Position numbers and translations under genes: made by a program. Shown here one piece after another: positions 54,215 to 64,000 of a stretch of 64,000 nt of DNA; the first letter of the stretch is position 1, and each line of letters begins with the position of its first letter. The notes beneath the pieces are model-generated. The model had not been told where the DNA came from. It worked only from the letters and a program-made list of their open reading frames with translations, and did no database searches. Source of the stretch: Aradus depressus (lineage: Eukaryota > Arthropoda > Insecta > Hemiptera > Aradidae); the NCBI GenBank assembly GCA_963662175.1, contig OY759225.1, positions 8,071,107-8,135,106 on the forward strand. The letters are read 5' to 3'.

Positions 54215-56373
54215 TTGCCCTCTGCTAAAAATATCAAAATATATCATTCATTTGCTTACATAAGTGTTTAGTACCAAACTATTTCATAATCTTATGGTTA
54301 TATGTACCACTTGGCGACTCAAAACAACATGGTGACCCAGTTTCTATAATTACTTAATTACACACAAATTTTTTGTCTATTATGGAATACATTCTTCAAG
54401 GTAACTCTCTTTAATAATATTACACAACAATTAGGTAACAAATCCAATTCAATTATTTTGTTTACGTCTTACCATAATGTTATATTAGATTTACTTTCTT
54501 ATATTACTTTATTTTCTTGAAATATATTACTTTAACCTTCTCATTACTTCTATCTACCACTACTCTATTCTCCATACGCAAATTCTACATTCAAAATTCC
54601 AACACTAATCATTAATTTGCCATACAATTTACCCACACTCCTAAATATAATCTAAAATTATTAAATAATCTCCCTGGTATCTCTTAACCATCCTGATCTC
54701 CTTGGATCTTCGCCTACTACCATAAAATAATCATAATCCAATTCCTTCCCACCTATAGGCTAAGCCTAAAAAAAATTTTTTTAATATTCATTCTTTAATC
54801 CTTCCTTCTATTTAAAAGTACAATTCCCTCTCTCCTTTCAATTATCTATATTTTTTTTTTTATTTACTTCCTTCATTACCATATCTATTTATTATTTTAT
54901 ATTCCATTTACCAATATCAATGCTACTTTTCTCAATTCGTCTATTTATTTCCATCATTTCTACAACACTAGACATAACCCGGATAATTATTTATATTTTC
55001 AATTCCTTTTATTATGGTTATATTATTCCTTTATTTTCTTTACTATTTTTATTTACACCATTTCGACTTACTTTCCCTTTTGATTTACTGCACTAATTTT
55101 TATATAATGCTTTTAAGATGATATTCTTAAAAAAAATATTCTTGTAACATTTTCCCGTTTCACTTACAATTTTTTTTTTTTATTATATTATTATACGGAA
55201 TTACTTACAAGGTAATGATTAAAATTTTATGACGTTGGTAATCTATGCATCCATGTGGATGTTCTAATTTCATCACTTATTATTCTGAAACTACTAGCGA
55301 TTATCGCTCTCAAAAACCATTTGTGGGTTAATATAGCTCGTTTCCGTAAGGACGCCAAACTCCTTAAATCAACATGGCCCACGTTGTTGACAATTACGGT
55401 TAAATAACAATAACAAACCCTTTAAACTAATATATTTTTTTTTTTTTTTTATTATTATTATTTTTATTACCAATACCATAAAAAAAATGCATGCATAAAT
55501 ATCAATAAATAGTTCAACATCGATACTAACCCTTATTATAAAATTTCCCATAAAAATAACCACCATAAATATAATATTTCAATAAATAAATATGTTTTTA
55601 TTTAAAAACATTTAAAAATAATAAATTTTCTGTTCAGAGTGCAGAGTAAACTAAACATTATTTACATCTAATTTAATTATATAATTTTTTTTTTTTATTC
55701 TATGACAGAACATCACCCACTCTCATATTCTTAATCAGTCTCAGACCCAAAATTGGTCATTATTACCACTTTTATAATACAACCATTCTAATACAAAAAA
55801 AAATAGCATACATCATATAAAAAAAAATAACAAGACATATCATAAAATAAAACACACACCCAATATTGACATTTGTTGGGCTGTTTACAAATATCAGTTG
55901 TTTATCATAACAGACTCTAAATAGCTGTCTTATCCTTTATCTATTCATCAGTTCGTCTCCTCAACCTAGACTTGGTTGACATATCATGTTAACCACGCTC
56001 CATATTTTTATTTCTAACTTTAGTTTAATTTATTCTTTATTTTCAATTATTTATTAATTAGACCCTATTTACATCTCGAGTGACAACTTCTTTGTTTACA
56101 TTAATTTTATTCATTTTTATTGATTTTTATTAACTCAAATTTTACATGCAAACAATTCTTGACAGATAAAATTGTGATATCAAATCTCAGGTACATTTTT
56201 CATTAATTAATTATATCATTTTATTTTGCAATTATTCATTTCGACAAAATTCAACATATTAACTGATACTTTCTATGTTTATTTTTTTTTTCTTTATTAA
56301 TTTCTATGTTACATTTTATAGTTCCAGATCATAATCCTAGACAAGCAATTTTTAATATCCAAAATTTCATCGG
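54215..56373 (-). other. LTR element interior, AT-rich, no pol found
   Basis: A very AT-rich stretch with poly-T runs. In six frames I see no long ORF and none of the usual RT or integrase motifs. It may be filler in a non-autonomous element, or fully decayed. Confidence 0.55.
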
Positions 56374-57318
56374 TTAAACATTTATTATTTTCTTTCTTTT
56401 ATATTTATAATTTAGTTTTCGATTATCTATTTTTCTAAATTTGTTACTAATGTTTAAACTTATCTTTTTCTTTATTCGTTTATTTCTTTGACGTAGATAT
56501 TTTGTTTTCGAATTTTTCAAATTATTTTTATTATGATTATTTTTGAACTCAAGTTTTTTACATTTGTTATAGTTATGTTTATTTACACATCTATGAAAAT
56601 TTGTTTTTCGATATCCGATTTTTCTAGGACTTTTAATTTTATTTATCTCATGTTTTCTTAAGTTTGTGATTTTTTTATTGTATAATTTCCTTGTTTCTTT
56701 ATTTTTATTATGATTCGGTCTTTTCACCACACTACCATTTGTTATTTGAATTGTAATATATTTAAATTTCTCTAGCACCTTATTGATGTTTATATTTTCC
56801 TTTATTTCTCCATTTTCCTGTCCCTCTACACTCATATTTCGATTTAATTTACTCTCGACAGCTTCTACCGCACTTTCTATCTTATTATTTAATTGTTCAC
56901 ATTTATGATTTATTTCTAAACTTTGATCACTAAATTTCAGATCAACAATTTTATTAAATTGATCGAAACGTTTGTTTACATTCTTTTTTACATTTTCAAA
57001 TTTTATGCTTACGTCTTCCTTTAATTCCTCAATTTTTGAATTTAATTCTAACTTTATTTCTGACTTCATTTCATTAAAATGTTTTGATTGTTGCTCGAAT
57101 TTTGAATTCATTTCATTAAAATGTTTTGATTGTTGTTCAAATTTTGAATTCATTTCCGAATGATTTGCGTTCATATTTTTTATTAACATTTCCATCATGG
57201 TGTTTAAACTTACATTTGTCTCACTCTCCGGCTGAAGGCAATTATCATAAGTTATTCTATTTTGTCCGCCATTATTGTTCGGATTCGTTCTCTGAGAACC
57301 TCTATTATAGTCGGCCAT
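56374..57318 (-). CDS. Gag-like coiled-coil protein of the LTR element
   Basis: A 314-residue ORF, the first after the 5' LTR leader. Residues ~1-35 are Asn/Gln-rich. ~40-175 form a long coiled coil with a duplicated EMNSKFEQQSKHFN repeat. ~200-314 are extremely Lys/Asn/Arg-rich, suiting nucleic-acid binding. No CCHC zinc knuckle is present, only CX8C (CVNKHNYNKC). Position and composition suggest a Gag-type structural protein, but I do not recognise a Pfam domain. It is intact, in keeping with the near-identical LTRs. Confidence 0.6.
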   Translation of the reverse strand: MADYNRGSQRTNPNNNGGQNRITYDNCLQPESETNVSLNTMMEMLIKNMNANHSEMNSKFEQQSKHFNEMNSKFEQQSKHFNEMKSEIKLELNSKIEELKEDVSIKFENVKKNVNKRFDQFNKIVDLKFSDQSLEINHKCEQLNNKIESAVEAVESKLNRNMSVEGQENGEIKENININKVLEKFKYITIQITNGSVVKRPNHNKNKETRKLYNKKITNLRKHEINKIKSPRKIGYRKTNFHRCVNKHNYNKCKKLEFKNNHNKNNLKNSKTKYLRQRNKRIKKKISLNISNKFRKIDNRKLNYKYKRKKIINV

Positions 57319-57498
57319 TTTGGACGCTAACTTTTTATACAGTTTTAAAATTAATTTTTACAAATATATTTTTTTTTACAAAATTACATATAAGGTCCTT
57401 TTATAATTTTCTTTTCGGGCGCCATATACAAATTTAATATTTCAAATCCTTAATGTTTCAAGTCCTTAATTTTTCAAGTCCCTGTTCGAAGCGACATT

Positions 57499-58380
57499 TG
57501 TTACGCTCGATTATTTACGCTACTTGATATTCTAATTTAAATTTATATTAATAATAGTTATATACAATAACGATTATTAGAGGACCGGGTTATGTATGAT
57601 TTATAAATAAAAATAATTACTTTAAAATAATTTGTTACATTTTTCTTTTATTTTAAATTTCATCATGACATTTTTTTATGGGTTAGTATCACATAAATTT
57701 TACAGACATATAGATTTTTCTTTGTAAACACAACATTCAACTAAACCTGCGGGACATCTTTCTTTTCTTCTATTGTGCTGGTGGGTAAAATGATGTTTCC
57801 ATCGTGGCACGTTGAATATGGGGTATCGCAACTGCGACCACGTCCTCTCCTCTCTTCTGGATTCCAAGTATTTCAGCTACTCTTCCTTCTTATCACAGCC
57901 TTTAAGAAATCACTTACATTTTCTACCAGTCACCACACTCACTTTCACTGAACCATCTCTCTCTGCACAGTTCTCTCTTACATCTCACCACCTACTACCT
58001 ACTCTGAACAGAGCTGATACACGACTCCTTCCACGAGGGGACAGCCCACTTCTCTCTCGTTTTGGATTCCGCACTGTCATTGGCCACAATTTTTACAGCC
58101 TTTAACACTAAACATCTGGGTTTTTTTATAACACTTTCATATTCCCGTATACAATCCTAATTGCTTACATTTATTGTTAACTAATTATTAGCCTAACATT
58201 TAATTTTATGACATAATTGAAATAAATGATTTGATATATTTTGAAACTATATCGACCCTGGTACAAATCGATTTGATAACCCCTAGTAACCTTCCTTAGG
58301 TCTACTAAACTGATTATATTTACGTATCTTATTTTCCATTTCTTAAATATTACATGTAATGGACAATATAGAACATTACA
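57499..58380 (-). repeat. 5' LTR (element on minus strand)
   Basis: Direct repeat of 53333-54214. It probably holds the element's promoter. I could not place a TATA box or polyA site with confidence. Confidence 0.92.
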
Positions 58381-58391
58381 ATATAAATCAA

Positions 58392-58740
58392 GAGGGCGCC
58401 GGTAGCTCAGTGGTATGCGTGCTTGACTTCTGAGCTCAAGGTTGTGGGTTCGTAGCCCGACCAAGGCCCTTAGTTTATTTTATCTGGGAGGTAAAATAAA
58501 CTTAAGCACGCCGTCCTTCGGATGGGACGTTAAGCGATGGTCCCGAGCCTGTACGATGTCAGGTACTCGTTAAAGACCCCTACCCTAGATGAATAAAAAT
58601 TTAGGGTAGGCAAAATTTAGGACTCCCACAGTAGAGTCGGGCTCATGTCCACCAGAGTGACGAAAGAGCGCTCTGGTAGTAGGCGATATGACCTCGTAGT
58701 TAAAGCCCGGGCATGAGTCATAAAACCTAACCTAAACCTA
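58392..58740 (+). mobile_element. SINE-A, best full-length copy, 10-bp target duplication
   Basis: The 349-base copy has all parts: head GGGCGCCGGTAGCTCAGTGG, a slightly altered B box GGGTTCGTAGCCCGACC, the CCGTCCTTCGGATGGGACG body, GAGCGCTC, GCCCGGGC and the tail AAAACCTAACCTAAACCTA. TATAAATCAA flanks both sides (58382-58391 and 58741-58750). It inserted 8 bases past the LTR element, using flank that includes the LTR target duplication, so it is likely a recent insertion. Confidence 0.95.
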
Positions 58741-58756
58741 TATAAATCAACGTCAT

Positions 58757-58950
58757 TATAGTTAGTTATTGAGACTCATGCCCGGGCTTTGACTAAATAT
58801 CGCCTAATACCAGAGCGCTTTTTCTCTATTTACTGTGAGAGACCTAAATTTGATTTATCCTGGTTTATTCACCTAGGTGCTTCGGCCAGGTTTCGAGATC
58901 TTGAGTTGAGTTGGCATGTATGCTACTTCTGGGCTACCGACGCCCTTCAA
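58757..58950 (-). mobile_element. SINE-A, shortened
   Basis: GAGACTCATGCCCGGGCTTT, ATACCAGAGCGCTTTTTC, CCTGGTTTATTCACCTAGG and GGCTACCGACGCCCTTC, reversed. It lies tail-to-tail next to the copy at 58392. Confidence 0.8.
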
Positions 58951-59044
58951 CAATTATATAATTTACATAAGTTTTATTAGGAACTTATTAGGAATTTTAT
59001 AAGTTTATTACAAATATATAGTATAATGTTATATATCTGTGAGT

Positions 59045-59215
59045 TTTAAAAATCCTTGAATACGCCGTCCTTCGGAGTAGTCTTTAAATAGTCATGTTGA
59101 GTCTATACGATGTCAGTTAGTCGTTATACATTTCCTACTAATCCTATAATTTAGTAAAAATTTAAGACTCCCGGAATAGAGTGACAAAGTAGTTACAAGT
59201 CCAGGCAGAAGTCAC
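59045..59215 (+). mobile_element. SINE-A, old fragment
   Basis: TACGCCGTCCTTCGGAGTAG, CTATACGATGTCAGTTAGTCG, and an AAGTCCAGGCAGAAGTCACG end, all diverged (second motif trimmed in comparison). Confidence 0.6.
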
Positions 59216-59368
59216 GAAAACGAACAAAGACAAAAAATAGAAATGAAACGCTAGTTTACTTATAATATAGATAAAAAGAGGATATTGGATGATTTAAATA
59301 TTTCCACAATGCATATAATCATTATATTGTAACAAATTATTGATAATAATTTATTTTTGTGATTTCAG

Positions 59369-59447
59369 GTTGTTGATATTATGAAAACAAATGTTGAAAA
59401 AGTATTAGAAAGAGATCAAAAATTATCAGAATTAGACGACAGAGCAG
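59369..59447 (+). CDS. nSyb: nSyb exon: N-terminal half of the SNARE helix
   Basis: Seventy-nine bases after GATTTCAG, ending GCAG|GTAAAT in phase 1. It encodes [20 protein letters not shown] then ELDDRA, and the split codon makes Asp with the next exon. The Arg of DDR is the zero-layer arginine that defines R-SNAREs. The heptad pattern is uninterrupted and the sequence is close to textbook synaptobrevin, with Lys for the common Arg/Val at the DIM.TNV position. A single-copy-type, intact exon. Confidence 0.97.
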
Positions 59448-60326
59448 GTAAATATAGTTATTTATCATTTGCGAAAAGAACGACATAACTCAAAACATAT
59501 ATTTTTACAAAAAAAAAAAAGGAAAACGAATTTTGAATTTTTATTAATTAACGGGGTTAGAATCAAAATGGTCTAAGTGACATTTTTAAAACTTTGAAGA
59601 AACTGTGCATTAAGTTCTTAACTGATTTAAAAAATCTATAATTTATGGAAACCGGAAATATTTTGTCTTCAGATTTTATGAAAGTTGCTGTTAGCAAACC
59701 ATAAAATTGAATAAAAATCTTAATTTCAAGGTCACTATTGATATATTCAAGTTACTTGTTTATGTCAACAAAATGGAATAAGTGATTTGCCACTAGATCT
59801 CAGCACTGGCTAGGATTTCAATTGTACAACATTTTTCCTGAGCAGATATCATTTTTGTACCCGATTTTTGACTTAACGAAACATTTTCAAAAATGTCACT
59901 TGGACCACTTTCATTCTAACCCCGTCAATTGGAAAAATTACATAATTTGAGTTTCTAAAAGTGATGGACAGAGAGCAGTGATATCGTCTCACTGTCACAT
60001 TTCTGTTGTAAGGCTAAATTGTAGTCTGTTTAATGTCGTTCCTTGAGTTATTATTTTTCTAGCAAAAAAGCTATATAATATATTTATTACAAATTATATT
60101 ATTATATATTATGCAGGAGGTAAAGTTGTAATGGAAACAGTGTACATTTTTGCCTATTGATACATTGTCTAGTTTTGTTAGAAATGCATTATTTTTGAAA
60201 TCAAATATACTCTTATTACTAGCATTAAACCTTTTAACTTTATTGACGAATTCCCGAGACTATTTCAGACATAAATTAAGCAAATGCTGTAATTTTTGAT
60301 ATTTTTTTGTTTTTTTCTAACTTCAG
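59448..60326 (+). other. nSyb: nSyb intron, 879 bases
   Basis: GTAAAT...CTTCAG borders. AT-rich with no mobile element that I recognise. The long pyrimidine tract TTTTTTGTTTTTTTCTAAC precedes the acceptor. Confidence 0.85.
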
Positions 60327-60406
60327 ATGCACTACAACAAGGCGCCTCTCAGTTCGAACAGCAAGCTGGGAAACTAAAAAGAAAATTTTGGCTCCAAAAT
60401 CTAAAG
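60327..60406 (+). CDS. nSyb: nSyb exon: C-terminal SNARE helix and juxtamembrane segment
   Basis: Eighty bases, entered in phase 1 and leaving in phase 0 at AAAG|GTAATT. It encodes ALQQGASQFEQQAGKLKRKF and then WLQNLK. This finishes the R-SNARE motif and gives the basic, tryptophan-containing juxtamembrane stretch that abuts the vesicle membrane. The ASQF stretch matches the conserved region of VAMP1/2-class proteins. No change from the expected pattern was noticed. Confidence 0.97.
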
Positions 60407-60439
60407 GTAATTTGTCTTAATATATATATGATTATTTTA

Positions 60440-60675
60440 TTTCTTTATATCGAAGAACTATGGATTGGAGCTGTGGGTCTCCATCAAACGGATCCAATCC
60501 TTCCGATCCTAAGTCCTTAGAACCATTGTAGATGCTCCCTTTTTTGTTTCCAACCTTACACTTCACAACCTCAAAGTTTCTTTTGTCAAAACCCTCATCA
60601 CAATCCCATCTGCACAATTCTCCAAGAAGGCTGAGGTGGCGTTGGCCTCGGGATCTACTATAATTTTTTTCTTTC
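60440..60675 (+). pseudogene. Jockey-like LINE C-terminal fragment
   Basis: A + frame near 60471-60580 reads VLRTIVDAPFFVSNLTLHN after an in-frame stop. A second frame gives PRRLRWRWPRDLL and a stop at about 60660. It is the same family as 23045-23481 but with a frameshift and a nonsense change. The minus-strand frames here are shadows. Confidence 0.75.
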
Positions 60676-60859
60676 TATCTGACGTTATTTTTTTAACGGA
60701 GTTCTGGTGATAACCAGATTCTCCCCTCACGCCTCTCTGTCTTTTCAACGCCCCGCCTCCTGGTCTTCCTCCACTGCTGGACAGTACGTATTGGTGCTGT
60801 TTTCGTCGAGTTTCTTATATATTTTTATTTGTTTTATCTCTATTTTATGTTTTTTTTAT

Positions 60860-61130
60860 TTACCATCATTTGTTTTATACATATTTTATTTATTTATTTA
60901 CCACATTTGTTTTATACATATTTTATTTATTTATTTACCATCATTTGTTTTATACATATTTTATTTATTTATTTACCACCATTTGTTTTATACATATTTT
61001 ATTTATTTATTTACCACCATTTGTTTTATACATATTTTATTTATTTATTTACCACCATTTGTTTTATACATATTTTATTTATTTATTTACTACCATTTGT
61101 TTTATACATATTTTATTTATTTATTTTTGT
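60860..61130 (+). repeat. 38-bp minisatellite, seven copies
   Basis: The unit contains CCACCATTTGTTTTATACAT and ATTTTATTTATTTATTTA. ACCACC recurs at 60975 and 61013. All three forward frames are open through it and encode Phe/Tyr/Ile-rich peptides, which are not real proteins. Confidence 0.93.
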
Positions 61131-61258
61131 ATATAGTTACATATAGTTGTAATGAATGTATTGACACAGAATTTCATACGTAAATTCAAAGCCCTACTAT
61201 AAGAAGGAGACCTATTAATTTTCAGCAGAAGGGTAGGGTGGGGTATTATTATAGGTAG

Positions 61259-61570
61259 TTTATTATGACTCATGCCCGGGCTTTAACTGCGAGATCATAT
61301 CGCCTACTACCAGACCGCTCTTTCGTCACTCTGGTGGACATGAGCCCGACTCTACTGTGGGAGTCCTAAATTTTGCCTACACTAAATTTTTATTCACCTA
61401 GAGCAGGGGTATTTAATGAGTCATCGCTTAACGACCCGTCCGAAGGACGGCATGCTTAACTTTATTTTACCTCCCAGATAAAATAATCTTAGGGCCTTGG
61501 CCGGGTTTTGGACCCTCGACCTTGAGCTCAGAAGGCAAGCACGCATACCACTGAGCTACCGGCGCCCTCA
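61259..61570 (-). mobile_element. SINE-A, nearly full length
   Basis: Reverse: TATGACTCATGCCCGGGCTT, CCGCTCTTTCGTCACTCTGG, GGGTTTTGGACCCTCGACC (damaged B-box complement) to GAGCTACCGGCGCCCTC. The tail on the sense strand is ATAATAAACTACCTATA, the non-telomeric type. Confidence 0.9.
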
Positions 61571-61965
61571 ATGAGAAGGGGGAAGGGGGAGATAGAATGA
61601 TATTATTATATATTTTTTACTTATTTTAAATATATTATTTTGTACATATTCTTCACAATTTCAATTTTTTTATCATCTATTTTATTTTTTTCCTCTTATA
61701 TTCACTTATTGTCATCAAATTTACTTATGGTCTTTACCAATGGTAAATATCCCCCCACCCACCCCAAAAAAAAAAATAAAAAAAAAAATTAAACCAGTTT
61801 ATGCTTCAGGTTAGAATTACAAATGTTTATTTGGGTTTGTTTTATTGTAATAAGAAAGGAACTGATGTTTTTGGAACAGACTGTAAATGACATCCTTTCC
61901 ATCTTGATTACCCCACCACAAGGTCACCTCCATGTACCTAATTATAACTGTATTATCTGTTTCAG
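61571..61965 (+). other. Intron end, no gene
   Basis: AT-rich, with poly-A/C tracts at 61750-61792. It includes the acceptor region ATTATCTGTTTCAG before the next exon. Confidence 0.6.
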
Positions 61966-62017
61966 ATGATGATTATTATGGGTGTGATTGGTTTGATAAT
62001 ATTGGCAATCATTGTCG
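61966..62017 (+). CDS. nSyb: nSyb exon: transmembrane anchor
   Basis: Seventeen codons plus one base after CTGTTTCAG: MMIIMGVIGLIILAIIV, the single C-terminal membrane anchor of synaptobrevin. The donor G|GTAAGT is a perfect consensus. If it is spliced, the last residues come from an exon that I did not find downstream in the window. If it is not, translation continues GKFN and stops at TAA 62029-62031, giving a tail of near-canonical length. The end could therefore be alternative (see findings). Confidence 0.95.
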
Positions 62018-62031
62018 GTAAGTTCAACTAA

Positions 62032-62577
62032 GACAAAACAAAGAATGAGCATTACAATAACAAAAATAAAACAAAAAAAAATCATATATGTATTTGCAAG
62101 CCATCATCTTTTATGCGCATTTTATATATATTTTTTTTCCTCAAAATCATCGTTCTCACTTTTTTTTGCATTTCAAAAGTATTCAAAGAATAACTGTGAC
62201 TTTAACACAACCATGTGCCAGTTTTTTTTTTTGTATTTTTTAATGTATTTTATTTGTCTGCCAAATAATTTTCGTGTTTGTGCTACTTGCATGTAAACAT
62301 TTCCCTTTTCTTCATAATTTCGTATAACATTTATTATAATTACTATTATTTATAATTTAATTGAGAAACGAGCTTTTATTTTATTTATTTATTTATTTTG
62401 CATTTTGTTTATAATTTGAGATTGTGTATGATGTATATTTTCACTAAGAAAAATTATTTTTTTCAAATAATTCTCTCGATGAACGTGGTTTGTATACAAA
62501 CAAAGGTTGGCGTTAGATCTCCACAAAATATATATATATTTCATACTGTTAACGTTTCGTCTATCAATATATATTGG
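62032..62577. other. Downstream intron or 3' UTR, nothing recognised
   Basis: AT-rich. It could be 3' UTR of the read-through form or intron of the spliced form. I see several AATAAA-like strings in the wider region but cannot choose one as a polyA signal. Confidence 0.4.
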
Positions 62578-63137
62578 CAGGGGCGTAGACAGGGGGGGGG
62601 GGGGGGTGCCCCCCTGGCCAAAGCAAAAAACCAAGATAAAAATTAAATAAACTAAAAGTTACCGATAGGATCTTGAAATTTCCCGTGCGTCTGATGTGTA
62701 TGTACAAAACAAGTCATATTACATTTATTTAAATATATATGAATTCCATCATTTCATTTCCTCGCTCAAAATCGTCATTTATGTTATACTTTATACTCTT
62801 AAAGCTGATTTTACATGCGCAGTAAAAATGCAAAGCGTAGCAGCAGCAAATGCACGTGTCATTTAATTCTAAAAGTACAGAAACCACAGCGTGCATTTGC
62901 TGCTGCTGCGCTTTTCATTTTTGCTGCTCATGTAAAGTCAACTTGAGTATTATAGTCAGCGGTTACCTCAGGAGAGCTTCTAGAGGTCCGAGACTCCCAA
63001 ATTAGTAACAAAAAGTCTGAAACGCTAACCACGGAAATTGCGGGCTGTGCCCCCGGGAGTCTATACACCCCACCCCCGTAGCCTAACTTTGCCCCCCCCC
63101 CCCCCCCTCCCTGCTCAAATTTCTGGCTACGCCCCTG
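62578..63137. mobile_element. CAGGGGCGTAG-ended DNA element, non-autonomous
   Basis: The left end CAGGGGCGTAGACAG, followed by a G-run, mirrors the right end CTGGCTACGCCCCTG, preceded by a C-run. Such ends are frequent among hAT-like elements. No clear target duplication and no transposase. It contains an internal fold-back at 62806-62940. Confidence 0.7.
62806..62940. repeat. Fold-back, 135 bp
   Basis: The arms run TGATTTTACATG, CAGTAAAAATG, GCAGCAGCAAATGCACG and their inverse (CATGTAAAGTCA at the right), with a loop of ~35 bases. Probably an independent MITE nested in the larger element. Confidence 0.8.
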
Positions 63138-63344
63138 TATCAAATCATTTATGATAATCAGATAAATTAAACAATTTAAAAAAATATATATCCATTAAAG
63201 TTTTTCTTTGGCCTTATGCACTGTCCATATTGACCAAAATTTATTGTATTCACACACATTAAATTTTTAAATGGTAATCAATATCCAGACAAATTTTTAT
63301 AATTAATAACACCATGTGACCTGGTAAACTAAACTTTAACTTAA

Positions 63345-63575
63345 GTCACCAGGTCACATTCGCCTACTACCAGTGTGCTCTTTCGTCGCTCTGTTGGGCA
63401 TGAGCTCGACTCTTAACGAGTACCAAACATCGTACAGGCTCGGGACAGTAGCTTAACGTATCATCTGAAGGACGGCGTGCTCATGGTTTTTCATCTTTCA
63501 TATAAAACGACCTAAGGGCCTCTGCCGGATTTCGAACCCGCCGATCTTGAGCTTAGTAAGCATAGGATGTTGACT
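63345..63575 (-). mobile_element. SINE-A, diverged
   Basis: CCTACTACCAGTGTGCTC, GGGCATGAGCTCGACTC, ATCGTACAGGCTCGGGAC, GAAGGACGGCGTGCTCA and GGATTTCGAACCCGCC (B-box complement), reversed. The tail is missing. Confidence 0.8.
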
Positions 63576-63579
63576 ACCA

Positions 63580-64000
63580 TTTAAAACGTTGATAGTAATA
63601 TAAAAAAAAAAATTTGTTTATTTTATATGTTTATTATGAAAGTTTTGATAATGCGAAACGTCAATAAAAGTATTATAGATATATTTTGTTTGAGATTTAA
63701 GGCCAACGTTTTGTTTGTTTACAAACGTCCTTCATCAAGTGAACATTGAACTGGTCTCAAATCAAGAATATTCTGCCTCAACCTTAAGTAATTCTTTTAA
63801 ACCAACAACGTTATTGTTAAAAGCATATTTCTCTAGTTTTTTTTTGTTTTTTTTCATAAATGGTATGTCGGTGGAATGCAATAATCATAAAATGAGTGAT
63901 CTTTTAGTTACCATTTTATTTATTTTTTTTTTCATCCCCTATTTTAATAAGGAATATATTATTCCATATTATGTAGTTACATATATTCTTCCATGTTAAT
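63580..64000. other. Window end, no gene
   Basis: 63640-63745 pairs with 52705-52830 (GAAACGTCAATAAAAGTATT). The remainder is AT-rich. The open frame 63715-63999 is Phe-rich low complexity and unsupported. Confidence 0.4.

Larger units (their letters stand above)
53333..58380 (-). mobile_element. LTR retrotransposon, 5.0 kb, antisense within nSyb
   Basis: Two 882-base direct repeats begin TGT and end ACA, and 4-bp flanks ATAT lie on both sides (53329-53332 and 58381-58384). On the minus strand, the 5' LTR is followed within 2 bases by TGTCGCTTCGAACAGGGAC, close to a tRNA-Lys primer-binding site. AGCAGAGGGC lies just before the 3' LTR as a weak polypurine tract. A gag-like ORF follows the 5' LTR. 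No protease, RT, RNase H or integrase was recognised in the remaining 2.1 kb, so the element looks non-autonomous. Confidence 0.88.
50369..59368 (+). other. nSyb: nSyb intron of 9.0 kb, full of mobile elements
   Basis: The intron is bounded by GTGAAT and GATTTCAG. It contains 36-bp repeats, a LINE remnant, an antisense LTR retrotransposon and several SINE-A copies. The first ~600 bases (50470-51050) are low in recognisable repeats and GC-richer, with CACGCGGCCAACGACGATTT among others. If any intronic control element exists, this is where I would look. Confidence 0.85.
60407..61965 (+). other. nSyb: nSyb intron, 1,559 bases, with LINE, minisatellite and SINE
   Basis: Borders are GTAATT and CTGTTTCAG. 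It contains the three repeats listed separately below. Confidence 0.85.

Noticed and set aside
60707..61183. 158-residue frame rich in Phe, Tyr and Ile that looks like a membrane protein
   Set aside because: It is a 38-bp minisatellite read in three frames within an nSyb intron. All three frames are open only because the repeat lacks stops.

Overview
This window looks like AT-rich nuclear DNA from an insect. It carries part of one recognisable host gene set in a dense mass of transposable elements. The organism call rests on four things: the exon-intron structure and protein of neuronal synaptobrevin (nSyb/VAMP2 type), arthropod-style elements (R1-clade and Jockey-like LINEs, pogo-like and DUF4817 mariner-type DNA elements, Helitrons), a tRNA-derived SINE, and SINE tails built from CCTAA, the complement of the insect telomere repeat TTAGG. 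I cannot name the species. No bacterial operon, CRISPR array, rRNA or intact tRNA gene was seen.

Host gene: four internal exons of nSyb lie on the + strand at 50254-50368, 59369-59447, 60327-60406 and 61966-62017. They have consistent phases and canonical AG/GT borders. They encode the variable N-terminal linker, the R-SNARE motif, the juxtamembrane basic/Trp segment and the transmembrane anchor. The start-codon exon was not found, and a further 3' exon may lie beyond the window. The first intron is 9.0 kb and contains an antisense LTR retrotransposon about 5 kb long with nearly identical LTRs.

Layout. 0.2-5 kb: SINE, MITE, and R1 LINE and hAT remnants. 5.9-8 kb, 13.1-14.7 kb, 15.7-18.9 kb and 25.1-25.6 kb: four non-autonomous Helitrons, three of them carrying large internal tandem arrays. 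8-13 kb: dispersed repeats, fold-back elements and a pogo-like MITE. 20-31 kb: SINE, LINE and pogo fragments and a young polyA SINE with a perfect 13-bp target duplication. 32.1-33.4 kb: a 50-bp minisatellite with a 549-bp higher-order period. 33.5-35.1 kb: a decayed R1-clade reverse transcriptase. 35-49 kb: fold-back, SINE, LINE and mariner remnants and a 170-bp satellite. 50-62 kb: the nSyb exons. 62.6-63.6 kb: a CAGGGGCG-ended element and a SINE.

Apart from nSyb, no stretch looks like an intact host gene. Most long open frames are repeat-derived. The main points of interest are a possible alternative C-terminus of nSyb, a SINE family whose younger copies end in telomere-like CCTAA repeats, Helitrons carrying a 66-bp minisatellite whose length keeps one frame open, hammerhead-like cores in fold-back repeats, and tandem arrays with higher-order structure.
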